Below, in pieces: positions 24,650 to 34,301 of a DNA stretch of 64,000 nt. A program made the position numbers and the translations under genes. The number at the start of each line of letters is the position of its first letter. The first letter of the stretch is position 1. Under the pieces are notes generated by a model that made no database searches, had not been told where the DNA came from, and saw only the letters and a list, made by a program, of their open reading frames with translations. The stretch spans positions 5,642,001 to 5,706,000 of the forward strand of contig CP097466.1 of NCBI GenBank assembly GCA_041874725.1, given 5' to 3'. The stretch comes from Duganella sp. BuS-21 (GTDB taxonomy: Bacteria > Pseudomonadota > Gammaproteobacteria > Burkholderiales > Burkholderiaceae_D).

Positions 24650-24676
24650 TATGGGTCCCCGCGTGCGCGGGGATGA
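24650..24676. repeat. REP-like palindrome between pepN and fbp
   Basis: GTCCCCGCGTGCGCGGGGATGAC forms a stable hairpin. It resembles the internal palindromes of the MITE family (CGTCCCGGCGAAAGCCGGGATCC) but stands alone, just after the pepN stop. Confidence 0.6.
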
Positions 24677-24678
24677 CG

Positions 24679-27339
24679 TTAGTTTGCGAGAGCTTTGGTG
24701 ACCACTTCCAGCACGTCGTTCGACAGCTTGGCGCGGGCGGCGACTTTTTCCAGGGCCTGCTTCATCTTGGCCTGCAACGCCGGTGCGTAACGGCGCCAGC
24801 GGTCCATGCCGCGCGCCAGGCGTGCCGCCACTTGCGGGTTGATGGCGTCGAGCTTGATGACGTATTCAGCCCAGAATTCATAGGCGCTGCCGTCGGCCGC
24901 GTGGAATTGCGAAGGGTTGCCGCTGGTGAAGTTGAAGATCAGACTGCGCGCGCGGTTCGGCGTTTTCAGCGTGAAGGCCGGGTGCTGCATCAGCTTGCGC
25001 ACCGCCGCCACGTTCGCGCTCGGCGCCGAGGCCTGCATGGCGAACCATTTGTCGATCACCAGCGCTTCGTTGCTGAAGTCGTCGTAGAAGGCCTTCAGGT
25101 ACGGCCCCGCTTCGGCGCCGCTGTGGATCATCGACACCAGCGCGGCCGAACGGTCGGTCATGTTGCTGGCGTTTTCAAACTGCGACTGCGCGAGCTTGAG
25201 CTCGGCCAGTTCCGGCGCCACCATCAGGTAGGACAGGCACAGGTTCTTCAACGCGCGCTTGCCGGCCGACAGCGCGTCCGGGCTGTAGTCGCCCGGCGTC
25301 TGGTTGGCGTGGTATTGCGCCAGCAGTTCGCTCTTCAGCGATGCGCCGATGGTGCGGCGCATGAACTGGCGCGCGGTGTGGATGGCTTGCGGCTCCACCA
25401 CGTCCATCTGCTCGGCGATGATGGTTTCCGATGGCAGGATCAGCGCCAGTTCGCGGTACGCCGGGTCCAGCTTGTCGTCGCTGAGCACGGCGCGCATGGC
25501 GTTGAGGAAGGTGTTGTCCAGCTTGAGCTTGGCTTCGCCGCCGGCCGCCACTTGCGAGGTCAGCTTGAGCAAGCGTGCCATCGCCAGGCGCTGGCCGGCT
25601 TCCCAGCGGTTGACCGGGTCGCTGTCGTGACTGAACAGGTGCAGCAGTTCGTCGTCGGTGTAGTCGTATTCGAGGATCACCGGCGCCGAGAAGTCGCGCA
25701 GGATGGATGGCGTCGGGCGCTCGTCCACGTGGCGGAAGCGGAAGATCTGCTCCTGCTCGGTCAGCTCCAGCACCACCGTGGTCGCGCCCTTGGCGTGCTT
25801 GCCGTTTTCCAGGTTCAGGACCAGATCCTTGCCGTTGGCGCCCAGCAGACCGACCGCCACGGGAATGTGGAACGGCAGTTTTTCCGGCTGGCCGGCGGTG
25901 GCGGTGCTGCGCTGGCTGAGGATGATGTCGAAATTGCGCTTGACGGCGTCGTAGCGCGTGCGCGCGGTCACGATCGGCGTGCCGGCTTGCGAGTACCAGC
26001 GTTCGAATTGCTCGAGGTCGCGGCCGTTGGCGTCGGCCATGGCGGCGCGGAAATCGTCGCAGGTCACGGCCTCGCCGTCGTGGCGTTCGAAGTACAGGTC
26101 CATGCCTTTGCGGAAGCCGTCGCGGCCCAGCAGGGTCTGGTACATGCGCACCACTTCCGCGCCTTTTTCGTACACGGTCACGGTATAGAAGTTGTTGATC
26201 TCGACGAAGGAGTCGGGACGCACAGGGTGCGACATCGGGCCGGCGTCTTCCGGGAACTGGGCCTGGCGCAGCGTGCGCACCTGGTCGATGCGGGTGACGG
26301 CGCGGCCGCTGTCGGTGCCGATCATGTCGGCCGAGAATTCCTGGTCGCGGAACACGGTCAGGCCTTCCTTCAGCGACAGCTGGAACCAGTCGCGGCAGGT
26401 CACGCGGTTGCCGGTCCAGTTGTGGAAGTATTCGTGGCCGACCACAGCTTCAATGCCGGCGTAGTCGATGTCGGTGGCGGTGCGCGGGTTGGCCAGCACG
26501 AACTTGGTGTTGAAGATGTTCAGGCCCTTGTTTTCCATCGCGCCCATGTTGAAGTCGCCCACGGCGACGATCATGAAGCGGTCCAGGTCCAGTTCCAGGT
26601 TGAAGCGTTCCTCGTCCCAGCGGATCGAGTTCTTGAGCGACTGCATGGCGTAGTCGGTCTTGTCGAGGTTGCCCTCTTCCACCCACACCTGCAGCAGCAC
26701 GTCGCGGCCGTCGGCCAGCTTGAAGGTCTCTTCCTGGCACACCAGCTTGGCTGCCACCAGCGCGAACAGGTAGGACGGCTTCTTGAACGGGTCTTCCCAC
26801 TTGGCGTAGTGGCGGCCGTCGCCGAGGTCGCCCTCTTCGATCAAGTTACCGTTCGACAGCAGCACCGGGTAGGCGGCCTTGTCGGCGCGCAGCATCACGG
26901 TGTACTTGGCCATCACGTCCGGACGGTCGGGGAAATAGGTGATGCGGCGGAAGCCTTCGGCCTCGCACTGGGTGTAGAAGCTGTGGTTGGAAACGTAGAG
27001 GCCCGACAGCGTGGTGTTTTCCACCGGCGCGCAGATGGTTTCGATTTCCAGCACCACATGGTCGGCCGTGGTGGGGATGGTCAGCATGGAGGACGTCAGC
27101 TGGTAATCGCCGACGCTCAGCAGTTGGCCGTTCAGGCGCAGTTGCACCAGTTGGATTTCCTCACCGTGCAGCACGATGTCGCGGCTCTGGGACGCCGGGT
27201 TGTGGCGCATGGTGACGCGGCTGGCCACCACGGTCCGTGCCGGGGACAGATCGAAACCCAGTTCTACGGTATCTACCAGATAGGCTGGAGGGGTGTAATC
27301 TTTGCGGTATATCGTCGTGGGGCTGCTGTCTGTGCGCAT
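24679..27339 (-). CDS. pepN: Aminopeptidase N (M1 family)
   Basis: An 886-residue zinc aminopeptidase that removes N-terminal residues from peptides in the cytoplasm. The exopeptidase motif is [20 protein letters not shown] supplies the zinc ligands (H302, H306), with the third ligand Glu further on. The [14 protein letters not shown] stretch contains the catalytic Tyr. Length and the C-terminal helical domain fit the proteobacterial PepN subfamily. It has a long false antisense frame. Confidence 0.97.
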   Translation of the reverse strand: MRTDSSPTTIYRKDYTPPAYLVDTVELGFDLSPARTVVASRVTMRHNPASQSRDIVLHGEEIQLVQLRLNGQLLSVGDYQLTSSMLTIPTTADHVVLEIETICAPVENTTLSGLYVSNHSFYTQCEAEGFRRITYFPDRPDVMAKYTVMLRADKAAYPVLLSNGNLIEEGDLGDGRHYAKWEDPFKKPSYLFALVAAKLVCQEETFKLADGRDVLLQVWVEEGNLDKTDYAMQSLKNSIRWDEERFNLELDLDRFMIVAVGDFNMGAMENKGLNIFNTKFVLANPRTATDIDYAGIEAVVGHEYFHNWTGNRVTCRDWFQLSLKEGLTVFRDQEFSADMIGTDSGRAVTRIDQVRTLRQAQFPEDAGPMSHPVRPDSFVEINNFYTVTVYEKGAEVVRMYQTLLGRDGFRKGMDLYFERHDGEAVTCDDFRAAMADANGRDLEQFERWYSQAGTPIVTARTRYDAVKRNFDIILSQRSTATAGQPEKLPFHIPVAVGLLGANGKDLVLNLENGKHAKGATTVVLELTEQEQIFRFRHVDERPTPSILRDFSAPVILEYDYTDDELLHLFSHDSDPVNRWEAGQRLAMARLLKLTSQVAAGGEAKLKLDNTFLNAMRAVLSDDKLDPAYRELALILPSETIIAEQMDVVEPQAIHTARQFMRRTIGASLKSELLAQYHANQTPGDYSPDALSAGKRALKNLCLSYLMVAPELAELKLAQSQFENASNMTDRSAALVSMIHSGAEAGPYLKAFYDDFSNEALVIDKWFAMQASAPSANVAAVRKLMQHPAFTLKTPNRARSLIFNFTSGNPSQFHAADGSAYEFWAEYVIKLDAINPQVAARLARGMDRWRRYAPALQAKMKQALEKVAARAKLSNDVLEVVTKALAN

Positions 27340-27538
27340 TGGGAACTCTGAGTGGACGGATGCAAAAGCTTATTTTACCAAGTACGAGGTGGACAGACGT
27401 GCGGAATTGCCATCTTTCCTGACTTGTAAGTTGCTGCTTTCCACGATGCGGTAACATTCTGTAATAATCATGCAGGCTTAATGTACGCGTCATACACTTA
27501 GTTCTGGAAAATACCGTCTTACCTGAGAGGGCATCATC

Positions 27539-28213
27539 ATGAAATATCTCGCCATTCTGGCGACTGCCGCCGTCATGCTGTTGAGCGGCTGCGCCACCAA
27601 TATCCGCAGCAATGTGACTGCCTTCAACGACTGGCCGGCTGACATTGCAGACAAGTCTTTCGCCTTCGAAGCGCCGCAGGGCGCGGACGATACGCTGGAA
27701 TACCGCAACTACCAGGTGCTGGTCGCCAACGAGCTGAACAAGCTGGGCTTCCGCCAGGTTGGCGACAACCAGACGCCGAAGTTGCTCATCGGCATGAAAT
27801 TCTCGACCATCGACCATCCGGTGCGCGTATTGCAGACCGAAGATCCGTTCATGGGCCCGTACTGGGGTCCGGGCTATGGCCGTTTCGGCTGGGGTTATTC
27901 GCGCTGGGCCTATCGCCCGTTCTTCTATGACCCGTTTTACCGTATTGGTCCGACCTACGTTGAAGAGCGCATCAAGCATCAATATCAACGCCAGCTGCGC
28001 GTGACCATCAACGACACCTCGGGCCGCAAGCTGTATGACGTCACGGTGCAAAACACCAGCAGCGTGCAGGCCACGCCGTATGTGATGCCGGCGCTGGTGC
28101 AGAGCGCGTTCACCGGTTTTCCCGGCCAGAACGGCGTGCCGCGCACCATCGACATCACCATCGAGCCGAAAACCGAGACGGTGGAAGTGAAATCGCCGCC
28201 GAAGGCCGGCTGA
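27539..28213 (+). CDS. DUF4136 lipoprotein
   Basis: A 224-residue exported lipoprotein. The lipobox is LLSGC (Cys18). The DUF4136 pattern is FAFEAPQGADDTLEYRNYQVLVANELNKLGFRQV, then an aromatic, Gly-rich loop (GPYWGPGYGRFGWGYSRW) and a beta-strand-rich end. Function is not established; likely periplasmic, membrane-tethered. AGAGGG lies upstream of the ATG at 27539. Its terminator hairpin, 28 bp downstream, is split by MITE copy 2. Confidence 0.88.
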   Translation: MKYLAILATAAVMLLSGCATNIRSNVTAFNDWPADIADKSFAFEAPQGADDTLEYRNYQVLVANELNKLGFRQVGDNQTPKLLIGMKFSTIDHPVRVLQTEDPFMGPYWGPGYGRFGWGYSRWAYRPFFYDPFYRIGPTYVEERIKHQYQRQLRVTINDTSGRKLYDVTVQNTSSVQATPYVMPALVQSAFTGFPGQNGVPRTIDITIEPKTETVEVKSPPKAG

Positions 28214-28234
28214 TCTTCGGATCGCAGCACAAGC

Positions 28235-28405
28235 AAAGGCCGGGCATTGCCCGTAATGCCGTTAAGTTAAGCGATGTCGTCCCGGCGAAAGCCGGGATCC
28301 ATGCTGAGTTAGCAGGGCATGCGCCTCATGGACCCGCATTCGCGGGAATGACGAAGCCTATTTTCAGCTTAACTTAACGGCATTAGGGCATTGCCCGGCC
28401 TTTGT
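28235..28405 (+). terminator. Terminator of the DUF4136 gene, split by MITE copy 2
   Basis: The reconstructed site AAAGGCCGGGC-ATT-GCCCGGCCTTTGTTTT is a strong Rho-independent terminator. Left arm 28235-28253, right arm 28386-28405. Confidence 0.85.
28254..28385. mobile_element. Terminator-targeting MITE, copy 2
   Basis: 132 bp with perfect 19-bp terminal inverted repeats (TAATGCCGTTAAGTTAAGC). The 12-bp target duplication is GGGCATTGCCCG (28242-28253 and 28386-28397), the exact centre of the terminator hairpin. It lacks two bases relative to the other copies near the second internal palindrome. Confidence 0.93.
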
Positions 28406-28410
28406 TTTGA

Positions 28411-28672
28411 TTCATCACGGATTTACCGGAATAGGCTGACGCTGCCCGTGGCTTTAAAAGCACACGGCACCAACCCAACCCGCACACCGCTGCGGCCAGG
28501 GTCAGACCCCGCTGGGTGACCCTTTCGTTCGGGGTGCTTTTAAGGACGACTGTTGAGCCACCAACGAATAGTCATCGTGAGCACCCCTTGAAGCGTGGCC
28601 GCTTGGAGGAGCTTTGACTGTCCGGTAACTTCCGAAAGATCGAAACCGCGTTTCCCGGTAATCCGTGAAGAA
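28411..28672. repeat. Second dispersed repeat family, full copy with terminal inverted repeats
   Basis: 262 bp. The ends TTCATCACGGATTTACCGGAA and TTCCCGGTAATCCGTGAAGAA are imperfect inverted repeats. The core contains AAAGCACACGGCACCAACCC, followed by CGCACACCGCTGCGGCCAGGG; TTAAAAGCAC is inverted later as GTGCTTTTAA. Related, partly diverged copies lie at 41178 and 53634. A 61-codon frame inside is not credible. It resembles a non-coding MITE. Confidence 0.7.
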
Positions 28673-28683
28673 CCTTCTTTCAC

Positions 28684-29151
28684 TCACTCTTTATCGTTCC
28701 GCTTCATCAGCGCCGGCATCAGCCACCAGAAGCACAGGAGGATCAGCGCCATGATGGCCGCCATCACGAAGCCGACCGTGGCGCCGAACACCTCCGAAAT
28801 CACCAGGTCCGTGCCCAGCGTCAGCGCGATGCCGAGCGAGCAGGCGCCGGCGACGATCTGCCGCGTCGCGTTGCGCTTGAAGCGCGCGCGGTCCTTCAGC
28901 GGCCGCATTACGCGGTGCTGGACTGCCGGTGCGCTCAGCAGTACCAGCGCGGTCAGCGAAAAAAAGAAGGTGGCCAGGAACAGCAGCTTCTCGGCATGCA
29001 CGATCTTGCCAAAGCCTTCGTTGAACGGCAGGATGATCAGGAAGGCCGACAGCATCTGCGCACCCGGCAGCAGGATGCGCATTTCGCTCAACATGTCGGA
29101 AAAGTCGCCGTCCTCGCGCTCCTCGGCGTCGTAGTCGCGCGGCTCGTTCAT
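28684..29151 (-). CDS. DUF6328 membrane protein
   Basis: A 155-residue protein with four hydrophobic segments. The start EMRILLPGAQMLSAFLIILPF, followed by LFLATFFFSLTALVLLSAPAVQHR, is the DUF6328 pattern; the family's role is unknown. Its ATG overlaps the stop of the upstream quinone oxidoreductase gene, so the two are probably co-transcribed. Confidence 0.85.
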   Translation of the reverse strand: MNEPRDYDAEEREDGDFSDMLSEMRILLPGAQMLSAFLIILPFNEGFGKIVHAEKLLFLATFFFSLTALVLLSAPAVQHRVMRPLKDRARFKRNATRQIVAGACSLGIALTLGTDLVISEVFGATVGFVMAAIMALILLCFWWLMPALMKRNDKE

Positions 29152-30122
29152 GGAAGCAGGATGGACGAGCCGGTGGTCTTGCGCGCTTCGAGATCTCGAT
29201 GCGCCTGCTGCACGTCGGCCAAAGCATAGCGCTGGCGGATGTCGATCTTGACCTCACCGCTGCTCACCACGCCAAACAGCGATTTGGCCGAGGCTTCCAG
29301 GTCTTCGCGCTTGGCCATATAGGCCATCAGCGATGGACGGGTGATGAACAGCGAGCCACGGCTGGCCAGCTCGTTCAGGCCGAACGGCGGCACCGGCCCG
29401 GAGGCGTTGCCGAAGCTGACCATCATGCCCAGCGGCTGCAGGCAGTCCAGCGAGCCGATGAAGGTATCCTTGCCGATCGAGTCGTACACCACCGACACGC
29501 CTTTGCCGTCGGTCAGTTCTTTCATCCGCTCGGTGAAGTTTTCCTTGTTGTAGTTGATGACGTGGGTGGCGCCGTTCTCGATCGCCAGCGCGGCCTTTTC
29601 TTCCGAACCCACGGTGCCGATCAGGTTCACGCCCATCACGCGCGCCCATTGGCAGGCGATCAGGCCGACGCCGCCCGCCGCCGCATGGAACAGGACGGTA
29701 TCGCCAGCCTTCAACGGCACGGTACGGTGGAACAGGTATTGCACCGTCAGGCCTTGCAGCATCATGGCGGCGGCGGTGTCGAAATCGATTTGCTTGGGCA
29801 GCACCAGCAGTTGCGAGGCCGGGATGTTGCGCGCTTCGGAATAGGCGCCGAGCGGACGGCCGCCGTAGGCGACACGATCGCCCACTTGCAGGTCGGTCAC
29901 GCCCTCGCCCACTTCCTCCACCACGCCGGCGCCCTCCACGCCCAGCGCGCCGGGCAATGGTTGCGGGTACAGGCCGGTGCGGTGATAGACGTCGATGTAA
30001 TTGAGGCCGATGGCTTCATGGCGCATCCGCACCTCGCCCGGGCCGGGCGGCGGCAAATCGACCTCCACCAGTTCCATGACTTCGGGCCCGCCGACGCGGT
30101 TCATGCGGATCGCTTTGACCAT
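29148..30122 (-). CDS. NADPH:quinone reductase-like zinc-independent MDR oxidoreductase
   Basis: A 324-residue medium-chain reductase of the quinone oxidoreductase (Qor) type. The start is VKAIRMNRVGGPEVMELVEVDLPPPGPGEV. The NADPH-binding AAAGGVGLIACQWARVMG and the Qor-typical GALGVEGAGVVEEVGEGV are present. Zinc-ligand cysteines of alcohol dehydrogenases are absent. AGGAGGAAG precedes the ATG at 30122, so the longer frame is rejected. It probably reduces quinones or enones during oxidative stress. Overlaps the DUF6328 gene. Confidence 0.92.
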   Translation of the reverse strand: MVKAIRMNRVGGPEVMELVEVDLPPPGPGEVRMRHEAIGLNYIDVYHRTGLYPQPLPGALGVEGAGVVEEVGEGVTDLQVGDRVAYGGRPLGAYSEARNIPASQLLVLPKQIDFDTAAAMMLQGLTVQYLFHRTVPLKAGDTVLFHAAAGGVGLIACQWARVMGVNLIGTVGSEEKAALAIENGATHVINYNKENFTERMKELTDGKGVSVVYDSIGKDTFIGSLDCLQPLGMMVSFGNASGPVPPFGLNELASRGSLFITRPSLMAYMAKREDLEASAKSLFGVVSSGEVKIDIRQRYALADVQQAHRDLEARKTTGSSILLP

Positions 30123-30136
30123 GATCTTCCTCCTGA

Positions 30137-30517
30137 TTACGCTGCGCGTTGCTGAAGCTGAGACAGTACCAGATGTGCCGAGGAGACGTTGGTCGCGCAA
30201 GGCGTATTGTGCACGTCGCAGGCGCGCACCAGGGCGTTGATGTCCGGCTCGTGCGGCTGCGGCGTCATCGGGTCGCGCAGGAAGATCACGCAGTCGATCA
30301 GGCCTTCCACCAGCATCGAGCCGATCTGCAAGTCGCCGCCGAAGGGGCCGGAATGCTTGCGGTCCACTTCCAGGCCCAGCTCGTTGGCCAGGCGGCCGCC
30401 GGTGGTGCCGGTGGCGGTCAGCGCGCAGGTCGAGAGGAAGGCCTTGTATTCGGCGGCCAGGGCGATCATGTCGTCTTTTTTCTTATCGTGAGCAATCAGG
30501 GCAATGCGGAATTTCAT
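30137..30517 (-). CDS. mgsA: Methylglyoxal synthase
   Basis: Converts dihydroxyacetone phosphate to methylglyoxal and phosphate, bypassing lower glycolysis. It has 126 residues; [42 protein letters not shown] and [19 protein letters not shown] are all diagnostic, with catalytic Asp in GGDLQ. It lies 14 bp upstream of the quinone reductase and 13 bp downstream of the EamA transporter, so the run of four genes may form one operon. Confidence 0.96.
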   Translation of the reverse strand: MKFRIALIAHDKKKDDMIALAAEYKAFLSTCALTATGTTGGRLANELGLEVDRKHSGPFGGDLQIGSMLVEGLIDCVIFLRDPMTPQPHEPDINALVRACDVHNTPCATNVSSAHLVLSQLQQRAA

Positions 30518-30530
30518 GTCTTGATCCTAT

Positions 30531-31436
30531 TTATTTTTTGGACAGCAGATAGATTCCGGACAGGACCAGGGCGGTGCCGCCCAGCTGCCAGGAGGTAACG
30601 GGTTCGCCCAGCAGCAGCGCACCCAGAAACAGCGTAGAAACGGGGCCGATCATACCAGCCTGCGAGGCGGTGCCGGCGCCGATGCGTTCAACAGCCACCA
30701 TGGTCATCAGCACCGGCGCCACCGTGCACAGCAGGCCGTTGACCAGCGACAGGCCGTACACCGGCAGCGGCTGAATCAGCATCGATGCCGGCCGCAGCAG
30801 GAAGAACTGGCCGATGCAGGCGGCGCTGGACACGCACATGGCGTAGGACACCAGCCGCAGCGTGCCGAGGCGCTTGACCATCTCGCCGGACATCAGCAGG
30901 TAGATGGAATAGGCGGCGGCCGAGCCGGTCACCAGCGTGGCGCCCAGCGCGACGTTGCCGCCGCCCTGCAGGTCGTGCAGGAAGACGAACACGATGCCGC
31001 AGTAGGAGGTCAGCAGCGCCAGCCACTGACGGCGGCTGATGTGCTGCTTGAGCACGGTGGAGCTGATCAGCAGAACGAAGGTCGGTGTGAGGAACAGGAT
31101 CAGGCGTTCAAGGCCGACGGTGATGTATTGCAGGCCGAGGAAATCGAGAAAGCTGGACAGGTAGTAGCCGACCAGGCCCATGCCGATCAGGCGCCAGCGG
31201 TCGGCTTTGGAGAGCGGCGGCTGGGTGCGCATCTTCCAGATGGCGATGGCGGCGAACACCGGCAGCGAGAACAGCATGCGGAAGGCGATCAGGGTGACGG
31301 CGTCGATCTGATAGCGGTACAGCAGCTTGGCGACGATGGCCTTGGTTGAAAACAGCACGGCGCCGGCGACGGCGATACCCAACCCACCCAAATAAGCGGC
31401 CCGCGCCGGGGCGGAGTGTGTGATGCTTTTGTCCAT
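30531..31436 (-). CDS. EamA/DMT-family transporter
   Basis: A 301-residue inner-membrane protein with about ten hydrophobic segments in two EamA halves (YLGGLGIAVAGAVLFSTKAIVAKLLYR; ALGATLVTGSAAAYSIYLLMSGE). The final GALLLGEPVTSWQLGGTALVLSGIYLL is typical of drug/metabolite exporters. The substrate is unknown. It is first in the run EamA-mgsA-quinone reductase-DUF6328. Confidence 0.9.
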   Translation of the reverse strand: MDKSITHSAPARAAYLGGLGIAVAGAVLFSTKAIVAKLLYRYQIDAVTLIAFRMLFSLPVFAAIAIWKMRTQPPLSKADRWRLIGMGLVGYYLSSFLDFLGLQYITVGLERLILFLTPTFVLLISSTVLKQHISRRQWLALLTSYCGIVFVFLHDLQGGGNVALGATLVTGSAAAYSIYLLMSGEMVKRLGTLRLVSYAMCVSSAACIGQFFLLRPASMLIQPLPVYGLSLVNGLLCTVAPVLMTMVAVERIGAGTASQAGMIGPVSTLFLGALLLGEPVTSWQLGGTALVLSGIYLLSKK

Positions 31437-31506
31437 ACATGAGATTGTACGGGCAAATGCCGGTGGCCGCTGGGGGCCACCACGGCAAGGCCTACCCCAG
31501 CAAGGC

Positions 31507-31535
31507 GGGGTCTGTCCCCTGCGGGAACAGACCCC
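31507..31535. repeat. Isolated palindrome between EamA and PhoD genes
   Basis: GGGGTCTGT-CCCCTGCGGGA-ACAGACCCC, nine-base perfect arms. It may be a repeat element or hairpin; no U-run follows, so I do not call it a terminator. The rest of 31437-31579 shows nothing notable. Confidence 0.55.
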
Positions 31536-31579
31536 TAGGATGCGCCGGTGGCATGCAGGCAGCGCGTGCGGGGTAAAAG

Positions 31580-34090
31580 CTAACTGATGGCGACGGAAGG
31601 CGAACCCGCTGTAACCGTAGCTGTCGTCGTCCGCGCGATCAGGGTTGCGGGGGCAACGGCGCCAACCAGTTTGTTGACCTGCTTGAATTGGGCGGTCAGC
31701 TTGCCCGGCGTCAGCGTCACCAGCGTGTACCCCTGCGCATCCGTATTCAGATATTTAAGCCAAGGATTGTTACTCAGCCCAGACAACTGCTGGGCCAGCG
31801 TCAACAGACTGGTGCTGAAGTCGGCATTCGCCTGCAAACCAGTCAGCACCGCAGTCACCGTCGTATCAAGCTGCACCTCCGGCACGCCTTTCGCCGCCAG
31901 CGCTCCGCGCAGTTGCACCCGGGTTTGCTCCAGCAGCGACGCCACCGTCGGCGCAGCCTTGCCCATCGTATAGTCCAGCAGATTGAAGCTCAGGTTGACC
32001 GTGCCCAGCCCCGGCACCGGCAACGCCAGCGGATAAGCCACCAACGTGCTGATGTCACCCAGCGACACCGCCGCATCGCGCAAATAGCTGAAGAACGAAT
32101 CCGAGCTGATACCCGCCGACACCAGATCCACCATCACCGGCGTGCCGCCACCGGCCGCGTCGAAATCATCACTCACCGCGCCAGCGAAGAAGGCGTGGAT
32201 GTCGCCGGTGATCGCCACCACGTTGCCGATGTTGTTGGTCTTCAGGTGCGACATCAGCGCCTTGCGCTCGCTGTTATAGCCGTCCCACTGATCGCAGTTG
32301 AGCAGGAAGCGCGTGAAGAACGCCGCCAGCGCCTCCTTCTTGCCGGACGCCGCCACAAACGGCGACTCGGCTTTGCGCGCCTGCACGTCCGGCTTGATGT
32401 AGCCAAAGGCGATGGTTTGCCCGGCCACGGCAGCCAGCTCCGCACCGGTCGCGCCAGCGCCCGCTGCGGCGGCGACTTTGCCGAAGGTCGCCACCGCAAT
32501 CGCTGCTTGCGCCGCCGTCAGTCCCGCCTTGACGCCGGCCGCCGCCTGCGCGTCGGCAGCGCCGCCGGTCGCCGCAGCGGTGGCGATGGCGACCGCGCCC
32601 GCCTGCGCGACACCGGACGCCGCGCCAGCCGTGACGCCGGCCACTATCGCGCCGGCCACGGCAAAGTTGCCACCCGCCGCAGCGGCCGTGCTGCCTACCG
32701 ACGTGGCCAGCGTGGCCACCGCATTCAAGGCCAGCAAGGTGGCCACGGCATCCACGCCATTCAGACCCATGCGCAACAGCGATACTTCATTGCCCCACAA
32801 TTTCCAGGTCGAGGTGGCGGCCTTCATCTTGTCCATCCACCACTGGCGCTGAGTGTTGCCGAGGATGGTGGCGGTGGTCAGCGGATCAAGGCCGATGGTG
32901 TTGGCGCCGGCCATCTTCTGCGCTTCCACGCTGTTGAACAAATCCTGCGGCACCAGGTAACGCGAGCCGATGCGGCCCAGCGGCTTGCCGGTCGCCGGAT
33001 TCACCGACGATTCTGGAATGATGTGGTCCGAGCGGTACAAGCGTTCGTCCGTCATCACCAGCTGCATCAGTTTGCCGAACTGGAAGTCGCGGTAGATCTT
33101 GATGTTCTGGAAGGTGGTGTTGGCCGCGTCCAGCGACACGTCGGCCGGCATGAACTCGAACCACGCCTGGTTGGCATTGCGGCGGCGCGCGCCCTGATGA
33201 AGGTCCGAGCCGTCGGCGTTGAAGGAGCCATCATAGGTTTGCGCGTCCTGCCACGCATCGTCGCTGAATTCGTGATCGTCCCAGATGGCGATGAAGGCGA
33301 AGCGCTCGTGCAGCGCCTGCAGGCGCGTATCGGTGCGGTACTTCTTGTACAGGTAGCGGTAGTCGTTCAGCGTGCTGGCGTACTTGGCGCCCGAGCCGCC
33401 GTTCTTGAACACGCCGTCCGGCAAGGTCAGCGCGTCGTGACGGCTTTCCACCGCGCCGAGCTGGAAGTCCTCGCCCACGGTTTCGTAGATGTAGTCGCCC
33501 AGGTGGACGATGAAGTCCAGGTTCTCGGCGGCGATGGCGCTCATCGCGCCCCAGTGGTTCACGCTCCAGTCCTGGCAGGTCATGTAGGCGAACTGCAGCT
33601 GCGCCACGTCGGCATCGGCCGCCGGCGCGGTTTTGAAGCGGCCGACGTTGGAGCGCGTCTCGCCGGCGACGAACTGGTAGTAATAAGTCGTGTTGGCGGA
33701 CAGGCCGGTCAGCTTGTGGCGCACGGTGTTGTCGTATTGCGCCTGCAGCGGCAGCACCACGTCGGTCACGGTGGCGCCGCTGAGCGCCGCGTTGCTGCCC
33801 AGCGACTTGCCGTTGTCGACCGAGGTCACGACCAGGCGCAATGAGGTGTCGTTACCAGTGGCCGCCGCCACGTTGTCGAACGACGCCGGCACGGCGCGCG
33901 TCCACAACAGGATGCTGTCGGCGCGCGGATCGCCGGAGGCCACGCTCTGCGGGAACTTCCAGGCGCCGCTGGCCGGCGGCAAGGTAGCGGCCGGCGGCCC
34001 GTCGCTGCCGCCGCAGGCGCTCAATCCTGCGCCCGAGGCCACCGATACCGTGATGAAGCCGCCGAATTTTATAAACTGCCGTCTGTCCAT
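31580..34090 (-). CDS. PhoD-like alkaline phosphatase with an Ala-rich insertion
   Basis: An 836-residue exported phosphodiesterase/phosphatase. The signal has a twin-arginine start (DRRQFIKFGG) and a lipobox-like LSAC (Cys26). A PhoD N-terminal Ig-like domain is followed by the metallophosphatase core: MTCQDWSVNHWG, HLGDYIYE, WDDHEFSDDAW and, far downstream, VAITGDIHAFFAG. Typical members run about 500-700 residues. Between WKLWGNEVSLLRM and DQWDGYNSERKAL about 115 residues (445-560) are nearly all Ala, Gly, Val and Thr, interrupting the catalytic domain. A further ~150-residue C-terminal extension follows the core. Confidence 0.88.
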   Translation of the reverse strand: MDRRQFIKFGGFITVSVASGAGLSACGGSDGPPAATLPPASGAWKFPQSVASGDPRADSILLWTRAVPASFDNVAAATGNDTSLRLVVTSVDNGKSLGSNAALSGATVTDVVLPLQAQYDNTVRHKLTGLSANTTYYYQFVAGETRSNVGRFKTAPAADADVAQLQFAYMTCQDWSVNHWGAMSAIAAENLDFIVHLGDYIYETVGEDFQLGAVESRHDALTLPDGVFKNGGSGAKYASTLNDYRYLYKKYRTDTRLQALHERFAFIAIWDDHEFSDDAWQDAQTYDGSFNADGSDLHQGARRRNANQAWFEFMPADVSLDAANTTFQNIKIYRDFQFGKLMQLVMTDERLYRSDHIIPESSVNPATGKPLGRIGSRYLVPQDLFNSVEAQKMAGANTIGLDPLTTATILGNTQRQWWMDKMKAATSTWKLWGNEVSLLRMGLNGVDAVATLLALNAVATLATSVGSTAAAAGGNFAVAGAIVAGVTAGAASGVAQAGAVAIATAAATGGAADAQAAAGVKAGLTAAQAAIAVATFGKVAAAAGAGATGAELAAVAGQTIAFGYIKPDVQARKAESPFVAASGKKEALAAFFTRFLLNCDQWDGYNSERKALMSHLKTNNIGNVVAITGDIHAFFAGAVSDDFDAAGGGTPVMVDLVSAGISSDSFFSYLRDAAVSLGDISTLVAYPLALPVPGLGTVNLSFNLLDYTMGKAAPTVASLLEQTRVQLRGALAAKGVPEVQLDTTVTAVLTGLQANADFSTSLLTLAQQLSGLSNNPWLKYLNTDAQGYTLVTLTPGKLTAQFKQVNKLVGAVAPATLIARTTTATVTAGSPSVAIS

Positions 34091-34301
34091 GTCTGCTCCC
34101 GCGTAGGCGATGATGTCAAAAAAGAAAGCGTAGCAGGAGGATATGACAGCATCCCTACAAAAAGTCGAGCTTCCCCTCTAGCGGTGGGGCGAGGCTATGT
34201 GCTATGGGCGGGCGGTTTCTGAGCGCCCTCTTATGCTAGAATACCGCCCTCACCGCACACCAACGCTTAACGACCGAACCACCGCCGAAGGAAGACCGAA
34301 C

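Noticed and set aside
24673..27351. An 892-codon plus-strand frame opposite pepN
   Set aside because: pepN has full family motifs; the antisense product is His/Val/Gly/Gln-rich shadow composition without domains.
28502..28687. A 61-codon frame in the repeat at 28411
   Set aside because: It lies wholly inside a non-coding repeat and changes between copies.
31688..33844. A 718-codon plus-strand frame opposite the PhoD gene
   Set aside because: Arg/His-rich shadow of the PhoD coding strand.
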